NCBI GenBank assembly: GCA_903813345.2
Contig: CAIIXF020000003.1
Span: 16,756,931-16,820,930, forward strand
Reading direction: 5' to 3'
Source of the DNA: Owenia fusiformis
Taxonomy: Eukaryota > Annelida > Polychaeta > Sabellida > Oweniidae
Length of the DNA stretch: 64,000 nucleotides
Every line of letters starts with the position of its first letter. The stretch's first letter is position 1. Positions 43,701 through 54,542 of the stretch are shown here, piece by piece. Both the position numbers and the translations under genes were made by a program. The notes beneath the pieces are model-generated. The model saw nothing but the letters and a program-made list of their open reading frames with translations, searched no databases and was not told the origin of the DNA.

Positions 43701-46700
43701 GGGACAGGCAGTTGATGGTCTTCTCAAGATGGGATTTGGATTTGTAGAGGTTGGGAGTGTAACCCCTGAACCACAACCTGGAAACCCCAAACCTCGGGTG
43801 TTTCGTCTCACAGAGGATGAAGCTGTAATAAATAGGTATGGATGAAAAAGATAAGTTATGTAATCAATTCTGCTCATGTGCATAATTATTATATTTAATT
43901 AATGTTTAAACATAATAAAATAAGAGTTTTGCACTTAGCAAGAAAACTGTTTAACTTGAAAATTTTATTGATGCTAAAGCAATATAGATCTCATATATTT
44001 TTGGAGTATTCATGCTGAGTAATCATTAAAAATTTCAGCATTTTTTATTTAAATGTGTCATTTTGAATTTTGACAATACACTTTGTTTTGGTCTTTGTAA
44101 AATCATTGGAAGCACTTACGTATGAATGTTTTACTTATTTTCCTCTATAATAGGATGTACAGTCTCAGTACATATTATATGATCATTTTGCAAAAATCTC
44201 ATTGTAAGTTGGAAAAAGAGGATTGAATATTTCAAGGTAGTCCATATTTTCATTCAGATATGGTTTCAACAGTGATGGCCATGATGTTGTATATGATAGA
44301 CTGAAAGCAAGGCAGGACAAAACCAATCCCCTAGGTAGGTGCTACCACTCTTATCGCAATGTCTCAACAATTTTTATCGGAGTTCGGTCTATTTCTGACA
44401 GTAGTGTGAACTGGTGAAAAGTTACTATTTATATGTAATGTATAACACAAATTAGTTGTCTCTGTGATATATCTGACATATATCTGACCCTGTGGGTGTT
44501 TACAGATGTGTCGATTGGTCACATAAACCAGACTAACCACTCTCACTACATTAGTGATGAGAACAATATGTTAAACCAGAACTTCTGTCTCCAAGACCCA
44601 GCCCCAATCTGGCAACCTGAGCCAGGTAAGCTGAGATGAGCTATTTGAAGCAAATGGCTATGCGTTACATGTTTTGGTTGTCATGGTTACAGAGCATTAC
44701 TTGTTATGGTTTAAGTGCTACATGCTATGGTTGTTATGCTTACAGTGCGGTATTCTCCCTTGCCCAGGATTTTTCACCTCAATTGTGGAAAAATTCTGGC
44801 CAAAATATGTTAACATTTATTACAATTTTTCATGATTTTCTTAATTTCATGTAGCTGCTACTCATGTTTCAAAGTCCTGAGTGGTCCCAACAGACATTTC
44901 TTTCAATGGAAGAACACTGCAGTGCATTACAGAGTTAAAACAACTTAATTATGTGGCTGCTTACCACATGGTTAAAGTGCATTATAAGAACATGGATGTG
45001 TCATTCATGATTGTATTACGTGACTGCACTATAACTTGACTGCACATCAGTGTATTGTAGTGCATTGTAGTGCATTATATGGTTGTGCATTACACAACTC
45101 TGTGTGTACAATGAGCACTATTAAGAAATGCTTGAGAAGCTTCATTGTTTAAGTATTTCAGATTGTTAATTGTTTTTAAGCTGGGAAACATAGTCTCGCT
45201 TCTGGTCTCTCATTGGGCTGGCAAATGGGTTTTATATAGACGAGTTCTTGATATCTAGACTAAGACAAGTTGAGAAAAATTAACATTTTCACAAAGGGTA
45301 AGACCTGGCATGTGAGTCTAGACTAAAAACTGGTATAAATAGAGATTTTAGTACCCTGTAATCAACACTGTTCCTCTTCCAGATAAGGGTATACTAGGCA
45401 TCAATCTTGGGAAGAACAAAACATCACCAGATGCTGCAGATGATTATGTGAAAGGTGTGCGTAGATTTGGAGAATTAGCTGACTATCTTGTAGTGAACAT
45501 ATCTAGTCCCAATACACCAGGCCTGAGGGATATGCAAGGCAAACAACAATTGAAGGATCTCCTAGAAAAAGTAATATTGTTTATTTTGATGAATATGAAT
45601 AATAATATAGTGGGTCTCCCACTCATCCTTTTTGTGTGTCCTCCACTTATCCTTTTTGTGTGTCTTCCACTCATCCTTTTTTGTGTGTCCTCCACTTATC
45701 CTTTTTGTGTGTCTTCCACTCATCCTTTTGTGTGTCTTCCACTCATCCTTTTGTGTGTCTTCCACTCATCCTTCAGTTGTGTGTCTTCCACCCATCCTTT
45801 TGTGTGTCTTCCACTCATCCTTTTGTGTGTCTTCCACTCATCCTTTTTTGTGTGTCCTCCACTCATCCTTTTTGTTTGTCTTCCACTCATCCTTTGTGTG
45901 TCTTCCACTCATCCTTTTGTGTTTCTTCCACTCATCCTTTTTGTGTGTCTTCTACTCATCCTTTTGTGTGTCTTTCACTCATCCTTTTTGTGTGTCAAGT
46001 CATCAAAATTGCTATTGAATAAAATCTTATTCTGATCAAACAATTCAGTTTGACAAGTATGAATGATAATTAAGGAACAAATTATAAAATCATCTGTTAT
46101 CCTCAGAGGGTAATATTGTACCAAGTTGATATGAATTAAGGTAAAGGGATACCAGATATTTGGTGCAAAATCATCCAAAAGGCAAGGGGTTGTGGGTTCA
46201 ATCCCCACTAGGGTGGACTGAGTTGTTCACACCAGCCATTCCATTTCATTCTGTGTTTTCATTAACTAAGAATATGTATTTTTGTATTTCATACTTGGAT
46301 GGGTTTGGTTAGATAACACAATGAAATATATATCATATCTGAGGAGCACATAGGATATTATAGTACTTTTCTTCTATACACTGATTTATACATTTCTGTT
46401 TCTAGGTGGTAAAAGAACGTAATGAATTAAAATGTGCCAGAAAACCTCCACTACTTGTCAAAATAGCACCAGATCTTACAGAAAAGGACCAGAAGGATAT
46501 TGCAGAAGTTGTTACAAAAACGCAGGTAGCTAAAGAGACCAGTCACATTTGCTATATGGCAACCGTACGGTTATATTTTATGCTGCATATTTCTCTCGAT
46601 TTAGGGAACCTGTGGCTGTTGCACAGCTGCCGTAGATTAAATGTGACTATGACATAATACGAGGGGTGATTCAAAAGTCTTGGACGCCCTGCTTTAATTT

Positions 46701-48530
46701 TGTTGGTTTTTGATAAAATTACTTTAAATTTTCCAATAATAAAGACCTAACAACTTAACTACTTTGTGTATTAATTTCATGGTGAAATTATATATTTTAT
46801 GTAGTTTTCTCGATAGTTATTAATATAGTGACCCTGCCACCTGGAACGGTATTCGCACATGGCAACTTTCAGCCTTGCAAGTCTTGACCACTACCTTTCC
46901 TTAAATTTCGAGTAATTAATGCCACCTGATATTGATGATAATGTCATTCTCACAGTTTCAGAGCAGGAGTAGAATTAACTTGCTATAAGTGCTCATTTTC
47001 CAAAATATTTGACAATTTTGTTCTCAAATGAAAAATTGGTGCCCACAAAGTACATCATAGATCTAGCCAACTATTGGAGAGCATTAGAAGTAGCGCCCGG
47101 TGGTATGCACCATATTTTTATTTTGGGTCACATGGTTATTTTACCTCACAACATGTATTTGAATGTACAGTATTTGGTTTTTTGGCTGTATATCTATCTC
47201 ACTATTCTCTACAATATTTGGTATGTTTGTTGTTGTATTGTTACAGAGCAGAGTAGATGGCTTAATCATCAGTAATACCACAATATCCAGACCCTCTACA
47301 GTGCAGTCTGATGCCAAAGTAGAGACAGGGGGACTTAGTGGGAAACCTCTCAAAGATCTGGCAACCAAGACTGTTAGTGATATGTACAAGCTAACTGATG
47401 GTAATATTCATTCGTATATTGATACAGGGTGATCCAAAAAATGCAACCCTCCATTTCTTCTATATTTTTCTTAAATGGAGGTAAATTGCTCTGAGATTTG
47501 GCACACTTTACTTTAATGACTCAACCTTGTTTTTTGTTATCTGTAATGTAACTATCAATCATCGATCCATTTTTATGTTACAGTCTGCAACTTTTTTTAT
47601 GCATGGCGTTTGTTGCTACAGTATGGTGTCTGTGACAAATTTTGGCATCTGTAACAAATGGCAGGTGGTGACGTTTTGCATGTTAATGCCTTGTACAAAT
47701 TTGTATTCTGTTATTATTAAAGCCTAAAAACATCATCTGGTTCAATCATATAATGTTTGGTGCTTTCAGGTGCAATCCCCATAGTTGGACTCGGAGGGAT
47801 CAGCAGTGGGGCTGATGCGTATGAAAAGATACGTGCCGGTGCCTCATTGGTCCAGCTCTACACAGCGTTGACTTATCATGGGCCACCTATCGTTGGAAAA
47901 GTGAAACGAGAACTAGCAGAAATACTCAAGTAAATGCTTATTAACTCAGCTGCACATTTCCAAGATAGATAAAGATGGAGTATTAAAAGGGACACTAGAA
48001 TGACATTTTGCATCTTAAATTTTCAATACCGTCTGTACGTCACCAGAAATCTCGCTTCGTTTTAAGGAAGTAAAATTAGGATTAAATTTTGTGAGCAAAC
48101 ATTGAGAATGATTTTTTGAAAAAACTGCTTCCAACATTTGAAGAATCACTAATATAAAATGTAATAATTGATAATATATGGGTTGTTTATTATGTCACCA
48201 CCACAAGTGGTGACATATTGTTATAGTCTCCAACTTTCTTATGGATGGCGTTCAGAGTTTGGTGTCTGTAACAAATGGCAGGTGGTGACATTTTGCATGT
48301 TGCATTGTTGATTAATGATGCAGGTTCAAAGACTCCCAATTAATGCCGCCATCTTCAAGATAATGTGTCATATAAATTCTAAGCATTGTGTAATTGTTTT
48401 AATGTTCAGAATGTTTGATTTTTATTTCAGGAAAGAAGGGCTTGCTTCAGTACAAGATGCAGTAGGACTTGATCATAAACCCCCTCCCAAAGACACTTTC
48501 TATGATGCTTACATTACACAGAAATCATAG
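40778..48530 (+). CDS. DHODH: DHODH, mitochondrial dihydroorotate dehydrogenase (complete)
   Basis: Oxidises dihydroorotate to orotate with FMN and ubiquinone in the mitochondrial inner membrane (fourth step of pyrimidine synthesis). Exons: 40778-40792 (tentative, MVRKH), 40928-41140, 43636-43835, 44258-44334, 45383-45570, 46406-46525, 47247-47400, 47770-47929, 48431-48530; phases agree throughout and give about 408 residues (human 395). Visible: N-terminal membrane segment ([20 protein letters not shown]), [43 protein letters not shown] (catalytic serine), [17 protein letters not shown], and the FMN phosphate loop [21 protein letters not shown]. Intron 2 carries a complete mariner element, intron 5 a minisatellite and a SINE-like piece, intron 6 a mariner relic. 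Only the first exon is uncertain. Confidence 0.95.
41569..43381 (+). mobile_element. Tc1/mariner element with 118-bp terminal inverted repeats
   Basis: 1,813 bp inside DHODH intron 2. The left TIR 41569-41686 starts CAGTGAAGAAGCATTTGACC, and the right TIR 43264-43381 is its inverted counterpart, about 85-90% alike by eye. TA precedes the left end; the right flank reads AA, so the duplication may be mutated. It encodes one apparently intact transposase. TIRs this long are unusual for mariner (usually near 30 bp). Confidence 0.85.
41919..43165 (+). CDS. Mariner transposase with a spliceosomal intron
   Basis: Exon 1 41919-42644 and exon 2 42776-43165, separated by a 131-bp GT..TTTTCAG intron (42645-42775) in phase 0. 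The joined product is 371 residues. Without splicing the frame stops 11 codons into the intron. Features: N-terminal HTH region with GRPK-type linker ([12 protein letters not shown]), first acidic motif LTCDETF, second HQDNAPSH, third [12 protein letters not shown], and the mariner-typical [15 protein letters not shown] and [16 protein letters not shown] across the junction. I count 35 residues between the second and third Asp, against 34 in classical mariner. No frameshift or internal stop was seen. Confidence 0.85.
45615..46000. repeat. Minisatellite in DHODH intron 5, unit about 21-24 bp
   Basis: About 18 copies of 'ccactcatccttttgtgtgtctt' with small length changes in the T-run. It begins about 45 bp after the exon 5 donor. 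It opens repetitive frames on both strands that are not genes. Confidence 0.9.
46140..46260 (-). mobile_element. Possible tRNA-derived SINE fragment
   Basis: 'gggttcaatcccc' (about 46195-46207) matches a Pol III B box in its arms, with a weak A-box-like 'tttggtgcaaaatcatcc' about 35 bp upstream. The plus strand carries the promoter-like order; the minus frame reads [10 protein letters not shown], a peptide often produced by such repeats. It lies in DHODH intron 5. Confidence 0.35.
46658..46975 (+). mobile_element. Mariner relic, 5' end only
   Basis: TA followed by CGAGGGGTGATTCAAAAGTC resembles a mariner 5' terminus. About 260 bp on, an ATG opens [17 protein letters not shown] and then stops. 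The right end was not found. It lies in DHODH intron 6. Confidence 0.45.
47570..47690 (+). mobile_element. TGTCACCACC-family fragment
   Basis: 'gttacagtctgcaact', 'ggcgtttgttg', 'ggtgtctgtgacaa' and 'ggcaggtggtgacgttttgc' match the copy at 48192-48300 and the ends of the large copy at 51739-53433. It lies in DHODH intron 7. Confidence 0.55.
48192..48300 (+). mobile_element. TGTCACCACC-family short copy
   Basis: Starts 'tatgtcaccaccacaagtgg' and ends 'ggcaggtggtgacattttgc', with a compact interior that corresponds to the outer parts of the 1.7-kb copy downstream. It lies in DHODH intron 8. Confidence 0.65.
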
Positions 48531-48673
48531 CAAATATAAAGTAATAGTTGGATTTATAGTAAAATAGAGTAGACATTCAGCAAGTTGTTGTTGCCATAGT
48601 GTTCCAGCACTTGAAGAGGAGTATGGAGCGAATGTGTGTGACTTACCAAAATGTATTCTCGAGCAAATCATGA

Positions 48674-48756
48674 AATAAACGATCTCAAGAAATAGAGATC
48701 ATCTATATGAGAGCTATAAAGTCATAGAATATGAGTTCAAGTAAAAAAAGAATAAA
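48674..48756 (+). terminator. Candidate polyadenylation signals of DHODH
   Basis: AATAAA occurs at 48674-48679 and 48751-48756, about 145 and 220 nt after the DHODH stop codon. Either could serve; which one is used cannot be told from sequence. Confidence 0.5.
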
Positions 48757-48759
48757 GAT

Positions 48760-50000
48760 TCATCAAGGTGTTTTTATCACCATCTTCCCAATTTTCTTAT
48801 TTTGAACAATGCAAATGATGGGGCGTACCTGTATAGAGCAAATGAGTGATGTATACCAAAATTTTTTCTTGCCCTAATCATGTATCTCAAATAGAGGGCG
48901 TCAAAGAAATATACATATTGTATTTGAGCCATTTTTCAGATTCATAATCCTACAGCATAAAGGTTTTTATAGTGATTGTATACAAATCTAGTGTCAAATA
49001 TAAAAGCAACAAAATACCAATTTGTTTTGTTTCATAAATTATTTTATATTTTCAGTATGATACATGGTGTTAATTAAAAGTATATTAATAATTTAATATG
49101 AAATTGAAAATGTTTATTGAGTCTTGCATCATGTTTCTGCCTCCCCCCCATCTCTCCCCCATCTACTTTATTGTTAGAGTGGGGTAAACTGGGAGAGGTG
49201 TCACAAACATGAAGCAAGATGGTTTTAAATCACAATGTACATATAGATTATTAGATATTTAGTATCGCACAAAAGCATTTGAAATCTCAGCATAGAAAAT
49301 ACATGGTGTCTCAAAATATTAGCTCAATAAGCGCTGAATTTACTGGGTGTCCACTTGCAAGATGTACATGAATGAAGATTTTTGCAAGTGATAAGTTTCA
49401 CATTCTGCATGTTTTTGTCTTGTATGTCCATATTAAACACTCAGTAATTTGAACACACAGTAATTTTGAAATGTCTTGTATCTGATTATTGTACCCTATA
49501 CTTGCATCAATATTAAACTGTTAAACATGTGCATTATTAAATTAAATTTTTGGTTTGGAATAAGAGTCAAATTATGAATTTGTAACGTATGAACCAAGAG
49601 CCTAAAGCCCTCAGCCATTATTTCACCTAACAACCAGTATGAATTGTTTAAAAACCCACACTGGCTCTTATGAAAAGTAAATGATCCATGATTCATTTAA
49701 ACTTACACTGTACTACTGTAAGTCTGACTATTCCACTGTTGATACATGTTTTGTGCCACACTGGTTTTGATAGCTTATGAAGTATCCAGTCTTTGAAAAC
49801 AATATAAAAAGAATGTACTCTTCTTTTGTCACAACTGTACATTCTTTTGAATATACAGATTACTCTATTGTGTTGCTACAAAAGCGGGTTTTAAATCATT
49901 TTACAGTATGCAAGAGGCTGTAATTTTACAGTTACATAGTATAACATGAAATGCACTGAGTTAAGCAATATAATGAGTCTGCTATGATGTCATTTTTATA
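48760..50000. other. DHODH downstream spacer
   Basis: AT-rich with a C-run at about 49141-49165. No ORF, tRNA or transposon end was recognised. Confidence 0.5.
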
Positions 50001-50545
50001 AATACATTGAGGTAGTTTATTGCAAACATGCAACGAGGTAGTATGATAAAATCTTATAAAAGTTATATTTAGTACACCCTTAAATTGCATTATACACATT
50101 TATTATACAAAACTTCATTCTATTAAATGTGACATGGGATACAGCAAGGTATATATTTACAAAATGCAATGAATGTAATTACTAATGCAATGCAATGAGG
50201 TAGTTTGATATAAATACATTGCAATAAGGTAGGTTGACACAAAGTACCTTGTAACAAGGTGATTTTATATTTAAAATCACTACTATGAGGTGAGTTGATG
50301 TAAATGTATTGCAATGAGGTAGGTTTATCTATATGGGTTGCAATAAGGTATATAATGCATTACAACAAAGCAATTTGATGTAAATACATAGCAATGAAAT
50401 AGTTTACAATGGGGCAATGGGGCTATACAGTATTGTGTTACAAATGTATTGCAGTGAGGTAGTTTGGTGTAAATGCATTGTAACGAGGTAGTTTGATATA
50501 AATGCATTGCAACGAGGTAGTTTGATATAAAATGCTCTCAGGTAC
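50000..50545. repeat. Degenerate tandem repeat, unit about 29-30 bp
   Basis: 'aaatgcattgcaacgaggtagtttgatat' recurs with many substitutions; the clearest adjacent copies are at 50455-50530. No coding content was seen. Confidence 0.65.
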
Positions 50546-51738
50546 GTAAAACATTGTACTTAGAATACTAATTGTTTTGTAAATCTCAGTACATTTTGAT
50601 TGTTTTGCATTTCAGAACAAAATCTATACATCCTGTACTTGAACTGTTCATACTTAGAATATATATTTGGCAATATTTGGCAGGTACGGTATATGGAATA
50701 CATGTAGCTTGGGAAGTATCTTTGAACAAAGAGCTGAGAATGGCATGGTATTTGATCTCCCATTACAAATGAATTACCAATAAAACCTGCCCAAGTGGAA
50801 CGCCTCTTGTACCTCAAAAGTGTTCCACTTTGTAATTAATGGGTATATTTAAGTTATATGACTTAGTTTCATCATAGAAAGACCATGGTTTCATTTTCAA
50901 GGGTTTTCCACATAAAATGCTTTTACTGTACAATGATTTGAAAATCGCTTCTTATTGTCCCTTCACATAGCCGTAGGCAGCGGGGGTTCGGTGGGTTCGA
51001 ACGAACCCCCGGTCAGGATTTCCCACAATATCATTTTGCGGAAAAATGCATATAACCAGAAACATTAAATCACTGTGCTATTTGAAAACTACATATATGA
51101 GCAGTAAATGAATTGATGTTTGTTTTGGTGAACACGAGAGCCTTATTTTGTTAAAAACATGTCATAGTGAAGTTACACTTCCCTCAAAACTGTTGGCAAC
51201 CTTAGGCACGGGATGAGATTTAGGGAAGACCCCAGAGCATGAGATTTTACATTTAGAAATAACAATAATTTCACACAATTAACTTAAAAGCTGCTTCTTC
51301 TTGGACAAAATAACCCATCTTGGGCAATGGCTAAATCAGTCCTTCGTAGGAATTTTGTTTTAAGCCAGTTCTTGAAGTTCTTGAAAGTTCTTGAAAACAA
51401 TGCTAAGACGTCCCATACTCCGAATGATTTTTACAACATTGACGAATAAATATCTGGAATAGTCGTAATATTGATGAAACACATGTTCCTTCAAATGTGT
51501 ACATCTCTGTTTTGTTTTATTTCAGTTAAAATTTAAAATATTTCTTGGGAAGTCCCTTGGGCTGGCAAGTCCCCGAAACCAATTGCGTTAAATAATTAAA
51601 AACGTTGTGAAATGAATTATTTAAAAGCGAATATCATTTACAAGACACACAAGCATTTATTCAATTTATTCATTCTTTCAGTATTTACCAATCACTTTTC
51701 CAAAGAAAAATCAATCATTGCAAAAAAATGATTTGGTT

Positions 51739-53433
51739 TTTATGTCACCACCAAAAGTGGTGACATATTGTTATGGTCTCCGTTTTTTTGCGACGGCGTC
51801 CGGCGGTTGGAGGTTGGCGTCCGGCGGTTGGCGTCCGGCGTCTGTAACAATTTCTTACAACTTCCTATAACTTAACAAATACTGTTTAGACTGACTTCAA
51901 TTTTTTTCTAAATCATCTACATGTTCTCAGAAGTTCAAATCTGACTTTAGATTTGACATTTGACCTTCAATGACCTTCTCAAGGTCAAAAAGGTCTTTTT
52001 TCAACTTGCTTCACATTGACTAAATTTTTTTTCAAAATCATCTACATGTTCTCAGAAATTCAAATCTGACTTTAGATTTGACTTTAGATTTGACATTTGA
52101 CCTTCAAATCTGACTTTAGATTTGACATTTGACCTTCAATGACCTTCTCAAGGTCAAAAAAGGTCAAAAAGGTCTGTTTTCAACTTGCTTCAAATTGACT
52201 AAAAATTTTTTTCAAAATCATCTACGTGTTCTCAGAAATTCAAATCTGACTTAAGATTTGACATTTGACCGTACCTACAATGACCTTCTCAAGGTCAAAA
52301 AAGGTCAAAAAGGTCTGTTTTCAACTTGCTTCAAATTGACTAAAAAAAAATTTCAAAATCATCTACGTGTTCTCAGGAATTCAAATCTGACTTTAGATTT
52401 GACTTAAGATTTGACATTTGACCTTCAATGACCTTCTCAAAGTCAAAAAAGGTCAAAAAGGTCTTTTTTCAACTTGCTTCAAATTGACTAAATTTTTTTT
52501 TCAAAATCATCTACATGTTCTCAGAAATTCAAATCTGACTTTAGATTTGACCTTCAATGACCTTCTCAATGTCAAAAAAGGTCAAAAAGGTATTTTTTCA
52601 TCTTGCTTCAAATTGACTAAATTTTTTTTTCAAAATCATCTACATGTTCTCAGAAATTCAAATATGACTTTACATTTGACTTTAGATTTGACATTTGACC
52701 TTCAATGACCTTCTCAAGGTCAAAAAAGGTCAAAAAGGTCTTTTTTCAACTTGCTTCAAATTGACTAATTTTTTTTTTCAAAATCATCTACATGTTCTCA
52801 GAAATTCAAATCTGACTTTAGATTTGACCTTTAATGACCTTCTCAAGGTCAAAAAAGGTCAAAAAGGTCTGTTTTCAACTTGCTTCAAATTGACCAAATT
52901 TTTTTTCCAAAATCATCTACATCTTTTCAGAAGTTCAAATTTGACTTTACAAAATCTCAGAAGTTCAAATCTGACTTTAGATTTGACCTTTGACCTTCAA
53001 TGACCTTCTCAAGGTCAAAAAGGTCTTTTTTCAACTTGCTTCAAATTGACTAATTTTTTTTTCAAAATCATCTACATGTTCTCAGAAGTTCAAATCAGAC
53101 TTTAGATTTGACATTTGACCTTCAATGACATTTTCAAGGTCAAAAGGGTCTTTTTTCAACTTGCTTCAAATTTACTTAATTTTTTTTTCAAAATCATCTA
53201 CATGTTCTCAGAAGTTCAAATCTGACTTTACAATTGACCTTCAATGACCATCTCAATGTCAAAAAAAGTCAAAGAGGTATTTTTTCAACTTGCTTCAAAT
53301 TGACGAATTTTTTTTCAAAATCATCTACATGTTCTCAGAAGTTCAAATCAAACCTTCTTAAGGTCAAAAGGTATTTTCCAACTTGCTTTAAATTGACCAA
53401 ATTGTTTTAGGTGGTGACATTTTGTCATGTTAA
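51739..53433 (+). mobile_element. TGTCACCACC-family element carrying an internal satellite
   Basis: Starts 'tatgtcaccaccaaaagtgg' and ends 'aggtggtgacattttgtcat'. The first 150 bp match the short copies elsewhere; the bulk is the satellite at 51900-53390. It appears to be inserted in the 3.5-kb element above. Confidence 0.6.
51900..53390. repeat. Tandem array, unit about 125-150 bp, about 11 copies
   Basis: Each unit carries 'caacttgcttcaaattgact', a T-run, 'caaaatcatctacatgttct', 'cagaaattcaaatctgactt', 'tagatttgacatttgacctt' and 'caatgaccttctcaaggtca' with 'aaaaaggtc' runs. 'tttgacctt' and 'aaggtcaaa' allow internal pairing. Spurious frames on the plus strand repeat the same peptide. Confidence 0.9.
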
Positions 53434-54542
53434 TTTCAGATACACTCCACTCATCTAAGAGATGGTAAAGAATTCAAATTGTTATCGTTCCAGTTTAACT
53501 GCTCTCCATTTTCATGTTAATGTCATGATATGTTTAGCGAAAAAATTACATATAATAAAAAACATTGAAAAATCATAAGGTATTAATCTTCAAATAATGG
53601 AGGCCTAATTTGTTATCAAACCGTCTGAACTTAACAAAATACGTTTTATATTCGAACAGTCGCTTGTATTTATATATGTTGATCTGCTCCGGGGGACTTA
53701 CCACTGAGCTCCGGGGACGTCCAAAGAAATATTTTTAACTTTTTAAAACAAAGCATAATCGAGACCCACTTATTTGAATAATAGATATTTTCATCAGTAA
53801 TACGACTGTCCCGGATAGTTTAAAAAGCCTTCGTGTAAACGTTGTGAAAAGTTATCGTAGAAGAACGATCTTTCGGAGTATAGGGTGCTTGCATTTGATC
53901 CGAACTGGACTCCAACAAAATTCCTGAAAAATTATAAGCCAGTGCAGGAGGTGATTTACTTTGTCCTAGATGAATAAATTGTGTGAAATAGTTGATATTC
54001 CTTGGAAACAAATCATGCTCCAGAGTCTTCCAGAAATCAGACGAAATAATGGTGGATTCGGGGCAAATCAGATTTCAGGATGTGTATTCAGTAAAAGATT
54101 CACCGAAATATATTTTGATGCAGAAAATTAATTATAAGTAACGTTGTCTGACTTTTTTTGCACGTTGCCTGTTTATTTTACTTTGTGAACATCAAAGTTA
54201 CAATGCTACAAGGTCATATACTGTGAAGGTATTAAAATGAATTATATTTCCCCTCCCAAAATAGTTTTTTCTTTACAAATAAGAATTCAAACTTAAAGAT
54301 GCTTTTAATACATAATCCCATGGGTTAGTTAGGATTGCTAAACTTTTGGAGGGGGTGTGATTGTACAAATTGCATTATTTGAGGAACCCTAATGAAGGGG
54401 GGGGGGTTGTGAATAACATAAAAATAGAACCCCCGGTCACCAAATCCTGGCTACGCCACTGCTTCACTATGGGGTGTTAGAAGCAATCTTTAGTGTTACA
54501 AGCACGTTTTCACACTATTGCTTTGTAGTTATTGTACTTTAA

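Larger units (their letters stand above)
50966..54461. mobile_element. Nonautonomous DNA transposon, about 3.5 kb, probable 5-bp TSD
   Basis: The right end, read inward, is CAGTGGCGTAGCCAGGATTT, a terminus widespread among animal hAT-like elements. The left end CATAGCCGTAGGCAGCGGGG is a diverged counterpart, and both sides share 'gaacccccggtca'. CTTCA flanks both sides (50961-50965 and 54462-54466), suggesting a 5-bp duplication. No transposase frame is present. It contains the nested element at 51739-53433. Confidence 0.55.

Noticed and set aside
45448-46035. A 195-codon frame covering DHODH exon 5 and beyond
   Set aside because: Only the part to 45570 is coding; the rest reads through the donor into the minisatellite.
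52418-53003. Two plus-strand frames with a repeated peptide
   Set aside because: They lie wholly in the 51.9-53.4 kb satellite and change frame with unit length.
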